This document shows positions 25,912-35,138 of a stretch of 64,000 bases of DNA, piece by piece. Source of the DNA: VXYL01 sp965208525 (GTDB lineage Bacteria > Pseudomonadota > Gammaproteobacteria > Pseudomonadales > Azotimanducaceae); contig OZ242340.1 of assembly GCA_965208525.1 (NCBI GenBank), positions 3,906,001 through 3,970,000 of the forward strand, in the 5' to 3' direction. The notes beneath the pieces were generated by a model. The model made no database searches. It was not told where the DNA came from and was given only the letters and a program-made list of their open reading frames with translations. Every line of letters starts with the position of its first letter. Position 1 is the stretch's first letter. Made by a program: the position numbers and the translations under genes.

Positions 25912-26280
25912 ATGCTCGATTGGCCGGGGCTAAAGGATCGCGCCAACGAGGACGCCGAGTTCCGCCTACACGCGAGGTTGTGGAACGCCACGCTACGGAT
26001 CGGCGTCGGACACCGCAACACGCGCCTCGACATTCAGGATGGGGAGGTGGCAAGCGCGGCGCCGTGGTCGGGCGGCATGGCCAGCCACCTCGCCATCCAG
26101 GCGGAGGAGACCGAGTGGGAACGGCTGCTTGCGGCAACGCCGCAGCCTTTCTACCAGGACCTCTACCCCGCGGCCATCCACCACGGCTTCACCGTGGTTG
26201 GCGACCACACCAATTACTGCGCCTACTATCCGGCCGTTCGCCGCCTCATCGAAATCATGCGGGAGATGCACAATGCCTGA
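25912..26280 (+). CDS. Small conserved-looking protein coupled to the alpha/beta hydrolase
   Basis: 122 residues from ATG 25912 (GAGAAGAGAG upstream). No family recognised. It begins DWPGLKDRANEDAEFRLHAR and ends in a helical RRLIEIMREM. Its TGA lies inside the first codons of the next gene (8-base overlap), a strong sign of co-translation. The sequence pattern, with WNATLRIGVG and RLDIQDGEV strands, loosely resembles SCP2-like lipid-carrier folds; treat as unassigned. Confidence 0.7.
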   Translation: MLDWPGLKDRANEDAEFRLHARLWNATLRIGVGHRNTRLDIQDGEVASAAPWSGGMASHLAIQAEETEWERLLAATPQPFYQDLYPAAIHHGFTVVGDHTNYCAYYPAVRRLIEIMREMHNA

Positions 26281-27154
26281 CGCGGTTCGCTTCGACTCTG
26301 CCCAAGGGCGCTACGTGCACCTATCCCTGACGAGCGACGGCGAGTCGGTTCCCACCGACTATCGGGTTTATTTCGAGGAGACCGGCACCGGCGACGTTGG
26401 GCTCCTGCTGCAACACACCGCCGGCGCCGACGGCCGCCAGTGGCGCCATGTGCTGGAGGACATGGAGCTGCAATCGAAGTTCCGCATGGTGGCCTACGAC
26501 CTGCCCTGCCACGGCAAGTCGGTGCCGCCGGAAGGCGAACAATGGTGGCGCAGGGAGTACCGCCTCACCCGCGAGTTCCTCATGTCGGTACCGCTCGCAC
26601 TGTCCGACGCGTTGGGGTTCGACCGTCCGGTGTACATGGGCAGTTCCATCGGCGGCCACCTGGCCATCGACCTTGCCCTCTACCACCCACAACGCTTCCG
26701 CGCGGTGGTGGGCCTCGAGACCGTGCCCTACACACCGGGCGGCTTCAATATGGAGTTCTATCACCCGGAAGTGAACAACGACTTCAAGGCACACCTCATG
26801 TACGGGATGATGGCACCGACGAGCCCGGAGGCTCTCAGGCGCGAGACCGCGTGGGTGTACAGCCAAGGCGCGCCGGCGGTGTTTCGCGGCGACCTCTACT
26901 ACTACTCGGTGGACCACGACGTGCGCAACACCGCCGCCACCATCGACACAAAGGTCTGCTCCGTGGACATCTTGAATGGGGAATACGACTGGAGCGGCAC
27001 CCCGGCCGGCGGCGAGGAACTCGCAGCCATGATCCCCGGCGCCCGCTATCGGACCATGCAGGGGCTAGGCCACTTCCCCATGAGCGAACATCCACAGCAG
27101 TTCTTGAAGGAGGTTCGCCCAGTGCTGGATCGGATTTTGGAAAACGGTAGTTAG
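26273..27154 (+). CDS. Alpha/beta hydrolase
   Basis: 293 residues, start overlapping the upstream stop. Serine nucleophile elbow GSSIGG with S125; the catalytic His is probably in GLGHFP near the C-terminus and an Asp/Glu in LNGEYDW precedes it. HTAGADGRQW after the second strand is the oxyanion-hole region. The cap is Trp/Tyr-rich. Esterase, C-C hydrolase or haloperoxidase activity are all possible. Confidence 0.88.
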   Translation: MPDAVRFDSAQGRYVHLSLTSDGESVPTDYRVYFEETGTGDVGLLLQHTAGADGRQWRHVLEDMELQSKFRMVAYDLPCHGKSVPPEGEQWWRREYRLTREFLMSVPLALSDALGFDRPVYMGSSIGGHLAIDLALYHPQRFRAVVGLETVPYTPGGFNMEFYHPEVNNDFKAHLMYGMMAPTSPEALRRETAWVYSQGAPAVFRGDLYYYSVDHDVRNTAATIDTKVCSVDILNGEYDWSGTPAGGEELAAMIPGARYRTMQGLGHFPMSEHPQQFLKEVRPVLDRILENGS

Positions 27155-27253
27155 GGCCCTGCAAAAAAAGGAACCCTCTCCTCGAGTCCTAAGCGGCAGG
27201 AAGCGGTCGCTGCGCACTTCCGGTCGAGGAAGCAACCGAGGAGCCGACTCGCG

Positions 27254-28552
27254 TCAGCCAGCCGCGACCAACTCCCGATTCATCGTCTTCACCGCCGGCG
27301 AGACCAAGAGCAACGCGGCGATCAGCACCATGAAGATCAGGCCGCTGACGACCAAGGCCGCCGCCACCCCCTGCCACTCCGCCACCAAGCTGATGGGAAT
27401 GACGCCGAGCGGCATCAGGCCGTGGGACATCATGTCGATGCTCATCACCCTGCCGCGCATTTGCGGCTCGGTGCAGGTCTGCAAAAGCCCCCGGTTCAGC
27501 GACATGTTCCACGACGAAAGCCAGCCATAGGCTGCTGCAGCCACCGCAGCGAAGGCGAACCCACTGGCGAAACCAAACGCCACGGTGGCCAGCGCCCACG
27601 CGAAGCAGGTGCCGATCACCCAGGCACCCTTGTGGTCGAAGTCGCCAGCCGCCGCCAGCATGAGCGAGCCCAGGATCGCGCCGCCACCCATCGCGGAGAG
27701 CAGGAAGCCAAGGTCGTCAGGCCCGCCGCCCAGAACGTCCTCCACAAACGCCGGCATCAGCGTGTTGAGCGGCATTCCGAACAGGAACGGCACGATGGAG
27801 AGCAGGATCAGCGCCAGCAGCGGCCCGCTGTGGATCACGTAACGCAGGCCAGCGATCATCTCCGAGACGTGCCCGGCGGCGTGATGGTCCGCGTGCGGTT
27901 CGCCAGGCTTCGACACCACCAGCAGCGTCGCTGCCGAGCCGAAGTACAGGACCGCAATGATCATGTAGACGATGCCGACGCCAAAGGTGCTGGTGGTGTC
28001 CCCGGCGGCAATCACGGCAATAAGTATTCCCGCCAGCGCCGGCGCGATGATGCGGGCGAAGTTCATCCCCGTCGTGTTGAGCGCCATCGCCGGAATGATG
28101 TATTGATCCGGCACGAGGTCTGGCACGAAGGCGTTGCGCGCCGGGATCGACAGCGCCAGCACGGCGCCGTTGAAGGCACCGAACCAGATGAAGTCCCAGA
28201 ACTCCACCCGTCCGGTGAGGATGATGATGCCCATCAACACGGTGGCGATGCAGTTCAGCATCTGCGCGCCCACCAGGATCGACCGTTTCGGCAGCCGATC
28301 CGCCACCACCCCGCCCCAGAGCGAGAGCAATATCTGCGGCACCATGAACGACATCGCTACCCACGCGAGGTCCAGCGCCGAGGAGGTGAGCGCATACACC
28401 AGCCACCCACGCGCCACCATTTGCATGTTCATGGCAAACGAGGAGGCGACGTTGCCAGCCCACAGCCAGCGGAAATCGCGGGCGCGTAGCGTGCGGGCGA
28501 TGTCGTGGGCAGCCAAGGGAAGTCCGGGGCGAAAAGCGGCGCATCCTATCAC
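27254..28552 (-). CDS. Major facilitator superfamily transporter, drug/siderophore-exporter type
   Basis: 432 residues, about 12 membrane segments. Motif A-like GGVVADRLPKR after helix 2 and the opening LRARDFRWLWAGNVASSF fit the MFS_3/EntS group of exporters. The start is a GTG at 28552; a TTG 36 bases inside is also possible. Substrate unknown. Upstream lies a 115-base inverted-repeat element. Confidence 0.85.
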   Translation of the reverse strand: MIGCAAFRPGLPLAAHDIARTLRARDFRWLWAGNVASSFAMNMQMVARGWLVYALTSSALDLAWVAMSFMVPQILLSLWGGVVADRLPKRSILVGAQMLNCIATVLMGIIILTGRVEFWDFIWFGAFNGAVLALSIPARNAFVPDLVPDQYIIPAMALNTTGMNFARIIAPALAGILIAVIAAGDTTSTFGVGIVYMIIAVLYFGSAATLLVVSKPGEPHADHHAAGHVSEMIAGLRYVIHSGPLLALILLSIVPFLFGMPLNTLMPAFVEDVLGGGPDDLGFLLSAMGGGAILGSLMLAAAGDFDHKGAWVIGTCFAWALATVAFGFASGFAFAAVAAAAYGWLSSWNMSLNRGLLQTCTEPQMRGRVMSIDMMSHGLMPLGVIPISLVAEWQGVAAALVVSGLIFMVLIAALLLVSPAVKTMNRELVAAG

Positions 28553-28644
28553 GGCGGCCTGACCGCGCCCCTACGAAGGCAAAGCTTCTTGCCGGGAACA
28601 AACGCGTAACACGTAGATTCTTTTACGATTTAACTCAAGGTGAG

Positions 28645-28759
28645 GGCCTCGGAGGGAAGGCATTCTGCCTTCCGGTGCGCCAGCGCACCTGCTTCATTGT
28701 GCCAGGTGGAAGAGCACCTGTCGGCGCTAGGGAAGGCAGGATGCCTTCCCTCCGAGGCC
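28645..28759. repeat. MITE-like inverted-repeat element, family E
   Basis: Left arm 28645-28673 and right arm 28730-28759 are inverted copies matching at 28 of 29 positions (core GGCCTCGGAGGGAAGGCAT). The 56-base centre contains further small palindromes (GGTGCGCCAGCGCACC). It carries no frame of its own and lies between two minus-strand genes. Confidence 0.8.
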
Positions 28760-28806
28760 ATTCAAGCCCGTTCCTCGCTGGTCAACGACTCGGCATCCCC
28801 GCCGGG

Positions 28807-29760
28807 TCAATGGACGTTCAGGGCCGTCTCCGTGGCAGGGTCCCCGGCAACGCGCGTGTGATGCATGGCCCTCGCCTCGTCGGCCGGCCAGGGGCGGGCT
28901 CGGTGGAGCACGCGGCGGTTGTCCCAGATGACCACATCGCCCACCTGCCAATGGTGGCCGTACACGCGTGGCGGACGGCAACCGAACACCGCCAGTTCCT
29001 CAAGCAGCAAACGAGACTCCTCCTCCGCGAGCCCCACGATGTCGTGAGCATGGCGGCCGATGTAGAGCGCCGGACGCCCGGTTTCCGGGTGCACCTTCAC
29101 CAACGGGCGCAGCGGCACCACCTGCTCCTGGCGATAGCCCGGCAGCGACGCGCCGCCATCGTCCTCGTCCGATGCGGATGCGGGCCCCGCCGCGCCATGC
29201 AGTTCCGCAAGCCCCTTGGCGGTGACATCCCCCGCCGCACCGATGCGCTGCTGCGAGTAGTAAAGCGAATGGTGTGCGCACAGCGAGGCAACGCGCTCGC
29301 GCGTTCCGTCGTCGAGCGCCTCGTATGCGGCACGCATGTCCGCCCACTCCGTCTCGCCGCCTGTGGCCGGCACCTTGCGGGCGGACAGAATGGACGCCTT
29401 GGCGGACACCGGCTGAAAGGAGCTGTCCGTATGCCAGCTCTCGTTGCCGCGAAAGAGCTGCATGACCGGATCGTCCCTGCCCCGGAGGCTGCCGTCCGGC
29501 CGTTCGTTGCTGAACGGCTGCGACTCGATCATCAGTTCGCCGAACCGGCGGCCGAAATCCATCTGCTCGGCATCGGTCAGAAACTGGCCAGGGAACACCA
29601 GCACGCCCCTATCCAAAAACGCTGCGTGAATCGCGTTCCACTCGTCGTCCGTCATGGTCGCGAGACGCACCCCGCGAACCACCGCACCAAGCGTCGCATC
29701 CGTCGGCTCAATGGACATCGCCACCGCCGCTTCTCTGGCATGTGCCGGAACTTCCGCCAT
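28807..29760 (-). CDS. TauD/TfdA-family 2-oxoglutarate dioxygenase
   Basis: 317 residues. Start at 29760 is preceded by AAGGAGG at ideal distance; in-frame ATGs further up lack this. Iron ligands H110 and D112 (ESWHTDSSF) and a distal His in RRVLHRARPW are present, with the family-typical DNRR. Members attack taurine, alkyl sulfates, phenoxy acids or carnitine-like compounds; the substrate is not evident. Confidence 0.9.
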   Translation of the reverse strand: MAEVPAHAREAAVAMSIEPTDATLGAVVRGVRLATMTDDEWNAIHAAFLDRGVLVFPGQFLTDAEQMDFGRRFGELMIESQPFSNERPDGSLRGRDDPVMQLFRGNESWHTDSSFQPVSAKASILSARKVPATGGETEWADMRAAYEALDDGTRERVASLCAHHSLYYSQQRIGAAGDVTAKGLAELHGAAGPASASDEDDGGASLPGYRQEQVVPLRPLVKVHPETGRPALYIGRHAHDIVGLAEEESRLLLEELAVFGCRPPRVYGHHWQVGDVVIWDNRRVLHRARPWPADEARAMHHTRVAGDPATETALNVH

Positions 29761-29932
29761 CGCAACCTCCTTCAGGCTCGCTACCGTCATCGCGCCACTC
29801 CCGACGCGGTACTCCGGAGGGAGGTCGGCAGCGCCCATCCGCTACAGCCGGAAAGGTCAAACGTGAGACACCACCCCCGACATTGTCACGTTGAGTGGCG
29901 GGCCGCAATGCCGCATGATTCGCCCTTGCCAC

Positions 29933-30009
<77 letters not shown>

Positions 30010-30169
30010 CTCCCGCCTTCGTCGGGGCGACCCTTGTGGCCGCCCCGTCCCGAAGCTGTATTCACTCTTCGCACGAGCACGGGCAACCGCAAGGGTGTCA
30101 CCCTACGGGTAGTGGCAACCTCCGTGCAATCGGCGCATGATTGACCGCTTGAGAGGAGGAGACACCCAC

Positions 30170-31843
30170 ATGGCACACGATCTCATCGTTCGCGGCGGAC
30201 GCATCGTCGACGGCACCGGAGCGGAGCCCTTTCACGGCGACGTCGCCATCGACGGCGATACCATCACTGCGGTCGGCAAGGTGGATGGCAGTGCGGCACG
30301 CGAAATCGACGCCGCTGGCGCAACCGTCACGCCCGGCTTCGTCGATTTGCACACCCACTTCGACGCGCAAGCAGGGTGGGACCCGCTGCTGACGCCGGTT
30401 TCCTGGCATGGGGTGACGACGGCCCTCTTCGGCAACTGCGGCGTGACCTTCGCGCCCTGCAAGCCGGCGGACCGCGAGTTCCTGGCCGGAATGATGGAAA
30501 CCGTCGAAGACATCCCCAAGAACGCCATCCTCACCGGCTTGCCGTGGGACTGGGAGTCCTACGGGCAATACCTCGACTCCATCGAGAAACTGGACCCCGC
30601 GATCAACATCACCGGCCTCGTCGGCCACTGCGCATCCCGCTTCTACGTCATGGGCGAGCGCGCCATCGAGGAGGACGCCAGCGAAGACGAGATTCGCCAG
30701 ATCGCCGAACTGGTCGGGCAATCCGTGAAGGAAGGCGCGGTCGGGTTCTCCACCAACCGCCTCCCGGGCCATGTGCTGCCGGACGGTCGCTCCATTCCGG
30801 GCACGTTTGCCCAGGAAGAGGAACTCGTCGCCATCTCCCGCGCCGTGGGCCAGAACGGCGGCATCCTGCAGAGCGTGCTCAACTACAGCAAGCTCGACGA
30901 GGAAATGGCCATCCTCACCAATCAGGTGCGGGCGGCCGGAACCCGCATCCTGTTCAGCGCCCCCTACAACCCGGGGCCTGGCGGAACCGGCACCGGCTAT
31001 GACAGCGCCATCGCCGCCATGCAGTCCGAGGGGCTCGACGTGAATGCCCTCACCCTGCCGAGAAGCGGCGGCTTCCTGTCCGGCCTCACCACCGGCATCG
31101 CCTTCACCACCCCCGCCTGGGGCAAGCTGCGCAAGCTCGACTTCGAGGGCCGCCTGGCACTCATCCAGGACGAGGACGAACGCGCCAAGCTGATCGAAGA
31201 CGCGAAGAAGCACCCGCAGGTGGAAGAGGCAGCGAGGAACTTCTACTGGCTCGGCGACGAGGAGCGTCCCAAGTACGCCCGCGACGCCAGCGAGAGCCTC
31301 TACAGCCAAGCCAAGGCGGCGGGGCGGCATCCGGTGGAGCTTTGGCTCGACAAGATGCTGGAGACGGACGGCAAGGCGCTCTTTCATGTGCGCTTTTTCA
31401 ACCACGATCTCGAAACGCTCAAGTCGTTCCTCACCACCGACTGGATCCTGCCCGGCATCGGCGACGCCGGCGCCCACGTCAGCCAGATCATGGATTCCGG
31501 CTGGACCAGCTTCCTGCTCGCCCACTGGCACCGCGAGAACGACCTCTTCACCATTCAGGAGGCCGTGCGCCGCATGACCAGTGCCTCGGCACGGGTGATC
31601 GGCTTCAAGGACCGCGGTGCCTTGAGGCCCGGCATGAAGGCGGACGTGAACGTCATCGACATAAACCGGGTCGCCGAACGCCAGCCCGTGCTGGTGCATG
31701 ACTTCCCGGACGGTGCCCCGAGGCTGATCCAGAAGGCAATGGGCTACGAAGCCACAGTCTGCAACGGCAACGTCATCCTGGAGAACGACGAGCACACCGG
31801 CACCCGTGCCGGTCGCGTGCTGCGCAATCCGGCGACCTGCTAG
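30170..31843 (+). CDS. N-acyl-D-amino-acid deacylase family amidohydrolase
   Basis: 557 residues from ATG 30170, preceded by GAGGAGG. Composite-domain beta-sandwich start (DLIVRGGRIVDGTG), metal ligands H61 and H63 in VDLHTHFDAQ, then WHGVTTALFGNCGVTFAPC, as in D-aminoacylases and their dihydropyrimidinase-like relatives. The C-terminus (DRGALRPGMKADVNVID) closes the sandwich. Cleaves N-acyl or related amides; precise substrate unknown. The tRNA-Arg gene lies just upstream. Confidence 0.88.
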   Translation: MAHDLIVRGGRIVDGTGAEPFHGDVAIDGDTITAVGKVDGSAAREIDAAGATVTPGFVDLHTHFDAQAGWDPLLTPVSWHGVTTALFGNCGVTFAPCKPADREFLAGMMETVEDIPKNAILTGLPWDWESYGQYLDSIEKLDPAINITGLVGHCASRFYVMGERAIEEDASEDEIRQIAELVGQSVKEGAVGFSTNRLPGHVLPDGRSIPGTFAQEEELVAISRAVGQNGGILQSVLNYSKLDEEMAILTNQVRAAGTRILFSAPYNPGPGGTGTGYDSAIAAMQSEGLDVNALTLPRSGGFLSGLTTGIAFTTPAWGKLRKLDFEGRLALIQDEDERAKLIEDAKKHPQVEEAARNFYWLGDEERPKYARDASESLYSQAKAAGRHPVELWLDKMLETDGKALFHVRFFNHDLETLKSFLTTDWILPGIGDAGAHVSQIMDSGWTSFLLAHWHRENDLFTIQEAVRRMTSASARVIGFKDRGALRPGMKADVNVIDINRVAERQPVLVHDFPDGAPRLIQKAMGYEATVCNGNVILENDEHTGTRAGRVLRNPATC

Positions 31844-32146
31844 GGAGCCAACGAAGCTCTTCCCGCATTCGGTGTCGGGTGTTGGGGCCGTGGGGGACGG
31901 GCTTGTCCCGTCCCTTGCGAAAATGTGGCGAAGTCATTGGATTGGTGCCCCCTGTTCGACGCAAGTTTCCGTCCCGCGGCGACGCCGAGTCGCTGACGCG
32001 CTTAAGGAAGGCAGGATGCCTTCCCTCCAAGGCCCTCGCTTCGGATCAAATCCTTCAAGCATCAACGTGTTACGCGTTTCGTTCCATGCCGGTGTCGGCA
32101 CCCCATTTGAGATCGCCCGATAGCCAAACAACAGGAGTAAGCCAAC
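31844..32146. repeat. Intergenic mosaic of dispersed repeats
   Basis: No gene. Contains family F (GGGGGACGGGCTTGTCCCGTCCC near 31889-31913 in two pieces), a shared segment CGACGCCGAGTCGCTGACGCG (near 31980-32000, found inverted at about 52299), a family E core (32006-32034) and an inverted family G copy (about 32031-32070). The last bases carry the ribosome site ACAGGAG of the GMC gene. Confidence 0.65.
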
Positions 32147-33751
32147 ATGGCCAGCTTTGACTACATCATCGTCGGCGCCGGCTCCGCCGGCTGCGTTCTC
32201 GCCAATCGCCTGAGCGCCGACCCCGGCAATTCCGTCCTGCTGCTCGAAGCCGGCGGGCGCGACTGGAGCCCACTCATCCACATCCCGGTGGGCTTCTGGA
32301 AGATGATCGAGCGACCGAGCGTCAACTGGTGCTTCGACACCGAGCCGGAAGAAGGCACCCACAACCGCCGCATCCCCATCCCCCGCGGCAAGGTGCTCGG
32401 CGGATCGAGTTCCATCAACGGCATGCTCTACGTGCGCGGCCAGGCACTCGACTACGACACTTGGGCGCAGCTCGGCAACCGCGGCTGGTCGTACGACGAA
32501 GTGCTGCCCTTCTTCAAGCGTTCGGAGAACTGCGAACGCGGCGACGACGACTATCGCGGCAGCGGCGGCGAACTCAACGTCGCCGACATGGTGGAGACCC
32601 ATCCCCTGCTCGGCGCCTTCGTCGACGCCGGCACCGAGATCGGCTATCCCGCCAATCCCGACTACAACGGTGCCTCCCAAGAGGGGTTCGGCATCTATCA
32701 GGTGACGCAACGCAACGGCCGCCGCTTCTCGAGCGCGCGCGCCTTTCTCGACCCCGCGCGCAGCCGTTCCAACCTCACCATCGCCACCCGCGCGATGGCC
32801 GAGTGCGTGCTCACCGAGGACGGTCGCGCCACGGGCGTGCGCTACTCCCAAGGCGGCGGCGCTGCCATCGAGGCGACCGCAAACCGCGAGGTGATCCTTG
32901 CTGCCGGCGCCGTGCAATCCCCACAGCTTCTCGAGCTGTCCGGCATCGGCGAAGCCGAGCGACTGCGCGGTCTCGGCATTGACGTGGCGCACAACCTGCC
33001 CGGCGTCGGCGAGAACTACCGCGACCATTACTCAAGCTCCGTGGCCTGGCGCGTCAAGGGCACCACCACCTTGAACGAGCAAACCCGCGGCGCCCGAATC
33101 GTCCTCGAAGCGTTGAAGTACGGTCTCGCAAGGAAGGGCGCCTTCACCTACACAGCCGGCATCGCCCACGGCTTCGTCCGCACCCGCTCGGAACTCGAGA
33201 CGCCCGACGTGCAGTTCCACTTCGCCCACGCGAGCTACGCGCGCGGCCGCAAGCGCGGTGCGCTCGAAAAGGAACCGGGCATGACCTGCTCGGTGTGCCA
33301 GCTCCGCCCCGAAAGCACCGGCTCCATCCATATCCAAAGTGCGGACCCGAACGTGCCGCCGGCCATCCGCCCCAACTTCCTCGACGACGCCATCGACCGC
33401 GCCGCCCTCATCGAGGGCATGAAGATCGCCCGCCAAGTGGGTGACGCCCCGTCCCTCGCCGCATACGCCGACCACGAGCTCTACCCCGGCGATAGAGTGC
33501 AATCCGACGACGAAATCCTCGACTTCTGCCGCCGCACCGGTTCCACCGTCTTCCACCCCATCGGCACCTGCAAGATGGGCAGCGACCCCATGGCCGTGGT
33601 GGACGACCGCCTGCGCGTGCACGGCGTTCAGGGCCTGCGCGTCGCCGACGCCTCCATCATGCCGACGCTGGTCTCCGGCAACACCAACGCCCCTGCCATA
33701 ATGATCGGCGAGAAGGGCGCGGCAATGGTGCTCGAAGACAACGCGGCCTGA
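32147..33751 (+). CDS. GMC-family FAD oxidoreductase (choline dehydrogenase-like)
   Basis: 534 residues. FAD Rossmann motif GAGSAGC from residue 10, LLLEAGG, GMC signature 1 region (RGKVLGGSSSINGMLYVRGQ), signature 2 (GAVQSPQLLELSGIG), and the active-site His in VFHPIGTCKMG with a late NTNAPAIMIGEKGA. Oxidises an alcohol, perhaps choline, a polyethylene glycol or a sugar alcohol. No signal peptide. Confidence 0.92.
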   Translation: MASFDYIIVGAGSAGCVLANRLSADPGNSVLLLEAGGRDWSPLIHIPVGFWKMIERPSVNWCFDTEPEEGTHNRRIPIPRGKVLGGSSSINGMLYVRGQALDYDTWAQLGNRGWSYDEVLPFFKRSENCERGDDDYRGSGGELNVADMVETHPLLGAFVDAGTEIGYPANPDYNGASQEGFGIYQVTQRNGRRFSSARAFLDPARSRSNLTIATRAMAECVLTEDGRATGVRYSQGGGAAIEATANREVILAAGAVQSPQLLELSGIGEAERLRGLGIDVAHNLPGVGENYRDHYSSSVAWRVKGTTTLNEQTRGARIVLEALKYGLARKGAFTYTAGIAHGFVRTRSELETPDVQFHFAHASYARGRKRGALEKEPGMTCSVCQLRPESTGSIHIQSADPNVPPAIRPNFLDDAIDRAALIEGMKIARQVGDAPSLAAYADHELYPGDRVQSDDEILDFCRRTGSTVFHPIGTCKMGSDPMAVVDDRLRVHGVQGLRVADASIMPTLVSGNTNAPAIMIGEKGAAMVLEDNAA

Positions 33752-33854
33752 CGAGACGAGCCACGAGTTCCCCGACATCGCCATGGCGCGCGCCGCACAC
33801 TCGCGTCAGGCGCAACCGCGCTTCACCACCGAAGACTCAAAGCCAGGAGCAACC

Positions 33855-34217
33855 ATGCCCGACTACGACGGCACCATAACCCTGTCCACCCCCGTGAAGG
33901 ATCTCGATGCCGCCCTGGCATGGTTCACGGGCAAGCTCGGCTTCGAGGAACTGTTCCGGGCCCCGGAGGCCGGCTGGGCCGAGGTAGGCACACCTGCGGA
34001 GGGCGTCAGCATTGGCCTCAACCAGGACGGGGACGCGCTCGGGCCGGGAACGACGCCCGTGTTCGGAGTTCGCGACATCGGCGCGGCTCGCAACGAACTC
34101 GAGGCCAACGGCGTGTCGTTCGAAGGCGACACCGTGGAGATTCCCGGCATGGTGAGACTCGCGACCTTCACCGACCCCGACGGCAATCGCTACATGCTCG
34201 CCCAATCATTGGCGTGA
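33855..34217 (+). CDS. VOC (glyoxalase/dioxygenase) superfamily protein
   Basis: 120 residues from ATG 33855 with CAGGAGC upstream. One complete betaalphabetabetabeta pair: VKDLDAALAWFTGKLGFEE and VRDIGAARNELEANGV, ending TFTDPDGNRYMLAQ with the usual C-terminal metal-ligand region. Catalytic role (isomerase, lyase, antibiotic-binding) cannot be decided. Lies 103 bases after the GMC gene and may be co-transcribed. Confidence 0.85.
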   Translation: MPDYDGTITLSTPVKDLDAALAWFTGKLGFEELFRAPEAGWAEVGTPAEGVSIGLNQDGDALGPGTTPVFGVRDIGAARNELEANGVSFEGDTVEIPGMVRLATFTDPDGNRYMLAQSLA

Positions 34218-34259
34218 CCCATCACGAACGAATGCAACGACCCGGATGCGTGGCTTGCG

Positions 34260-35051
34260 TCAGCCCCGTGCCGAAAGGCCGCCGTCAACCGGCATGCAGA
34301 TGCCAGTGATGTAGCTCGCGCCGTCCGAGGCGAGGAACAGGGCGGCGTTGGCCACGTCCCAGCCGGTACCCTGTTGCCGCAGGAGCGGAACCTGGCGGGC
34401 GCGTTCGGCGCGGATTTCCTCGCGGGATCGGTTCTGTTCGCTGGCGCGGCGTTCGATGGCCATGGGGGTGTCCATGAGGCCCGGCATGATGGCATTGACA
34501 CGGATCCCGTAGCGGGCGTTGTCGATGGCCATCGACTTGGTGAGGGAGTTCATGCCGGATTTCGACACGCCGTAGGTCATGTTGCCGTGGGCGCCGTGGG
34601 CCGCCATGGACGAGATGCCGATGACGACGCCGGAGCGCTGGGCGCGCATGACCGGAAGCGCGTGCTTGCAGGTGAGGAAGTAGCCAGTGAGGTTGAGGTT
34701 CATGATGTCGGACCAGTTTTCGACGGCAAGCCCCGCCACCTCGCCATCGCCCTGACTCTTGCCGACGTTGTAGTGGAGGATGTCGATGCGTCCGAATCGC
34801 TCCACGGCGTGGTCGCTGATGGATTTGCAGCCCGCTTCGGCCCGTACATCGGCGACGAAGGAGACGGCATCGCCCCCCTCCTTCGCGATCAACGCTTCGG
34901 TCTCGGCGAGGCGCTCCTCGATCCAATCCACGAGCAGCACCGTCGCACCCTCGCGGGCGTAGGTGACCGCCGCGGCGCGGCCGTTGCCGATAGTTTCGCC
35001 AGGCGTCTGCCCGGCGCCGACCACGATGCACACTCGATCCTTGAGCTTCAT
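34260..35051 (-). CDS. Short-chain dehydrogenase/reductase
   Basis: 263 residues. Catalytic Ser in GISSMAA and Y-x3-K in YGVSKSG are present, followed by INAIMPGLMDTPM-type substrate loop. The cofactor motif is longer than usual (GAGQTPGETIGNG, not TGxxxGxG), and the conserved NNAG is replaced by YNVG. Asp at the end of strand 2 (VDWIEE) suggests NAD over NADP. Substrate unknown. Confidence 0.88.
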   Translation of the reverse strand: MKLKDRVCIVVGAGQTPGETIGNGRAAAVTYAREGATVLLVDWIEERLAETEALIAKEGGDAVSFVADVRAEAGCKSISDHAVERFGRIDILHYNVGKSQGDGEVAGLAVENWSDIMNLNLTGYFLTCKHALPVMRAQRSGVVIGISSMAAHGAHGNMTYGVSKSGMNSLTKSMAIDNARYGIRVNAIMPGLMDTPMAIERRASEQNRSREEIRAERARQVPLLRQQGTGWDVANAALFLASDGASYITGICMPVDGGLSARG

Positions 35052-35138
35052 CCCTTACCCCCATGTTGCCGATGTGTAGGGTAGCCAATGTTGCTCCGCT
35101 GCGAGCGACGATGGCGTGAACTCCCTGGGAGATCCTTG

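Noticed and set aside
30098..31795. A 565-codon frame opposite the amidohydrolase
   Set aside because: Complement of a well-supported gene; no ribosome site or recognisable family.
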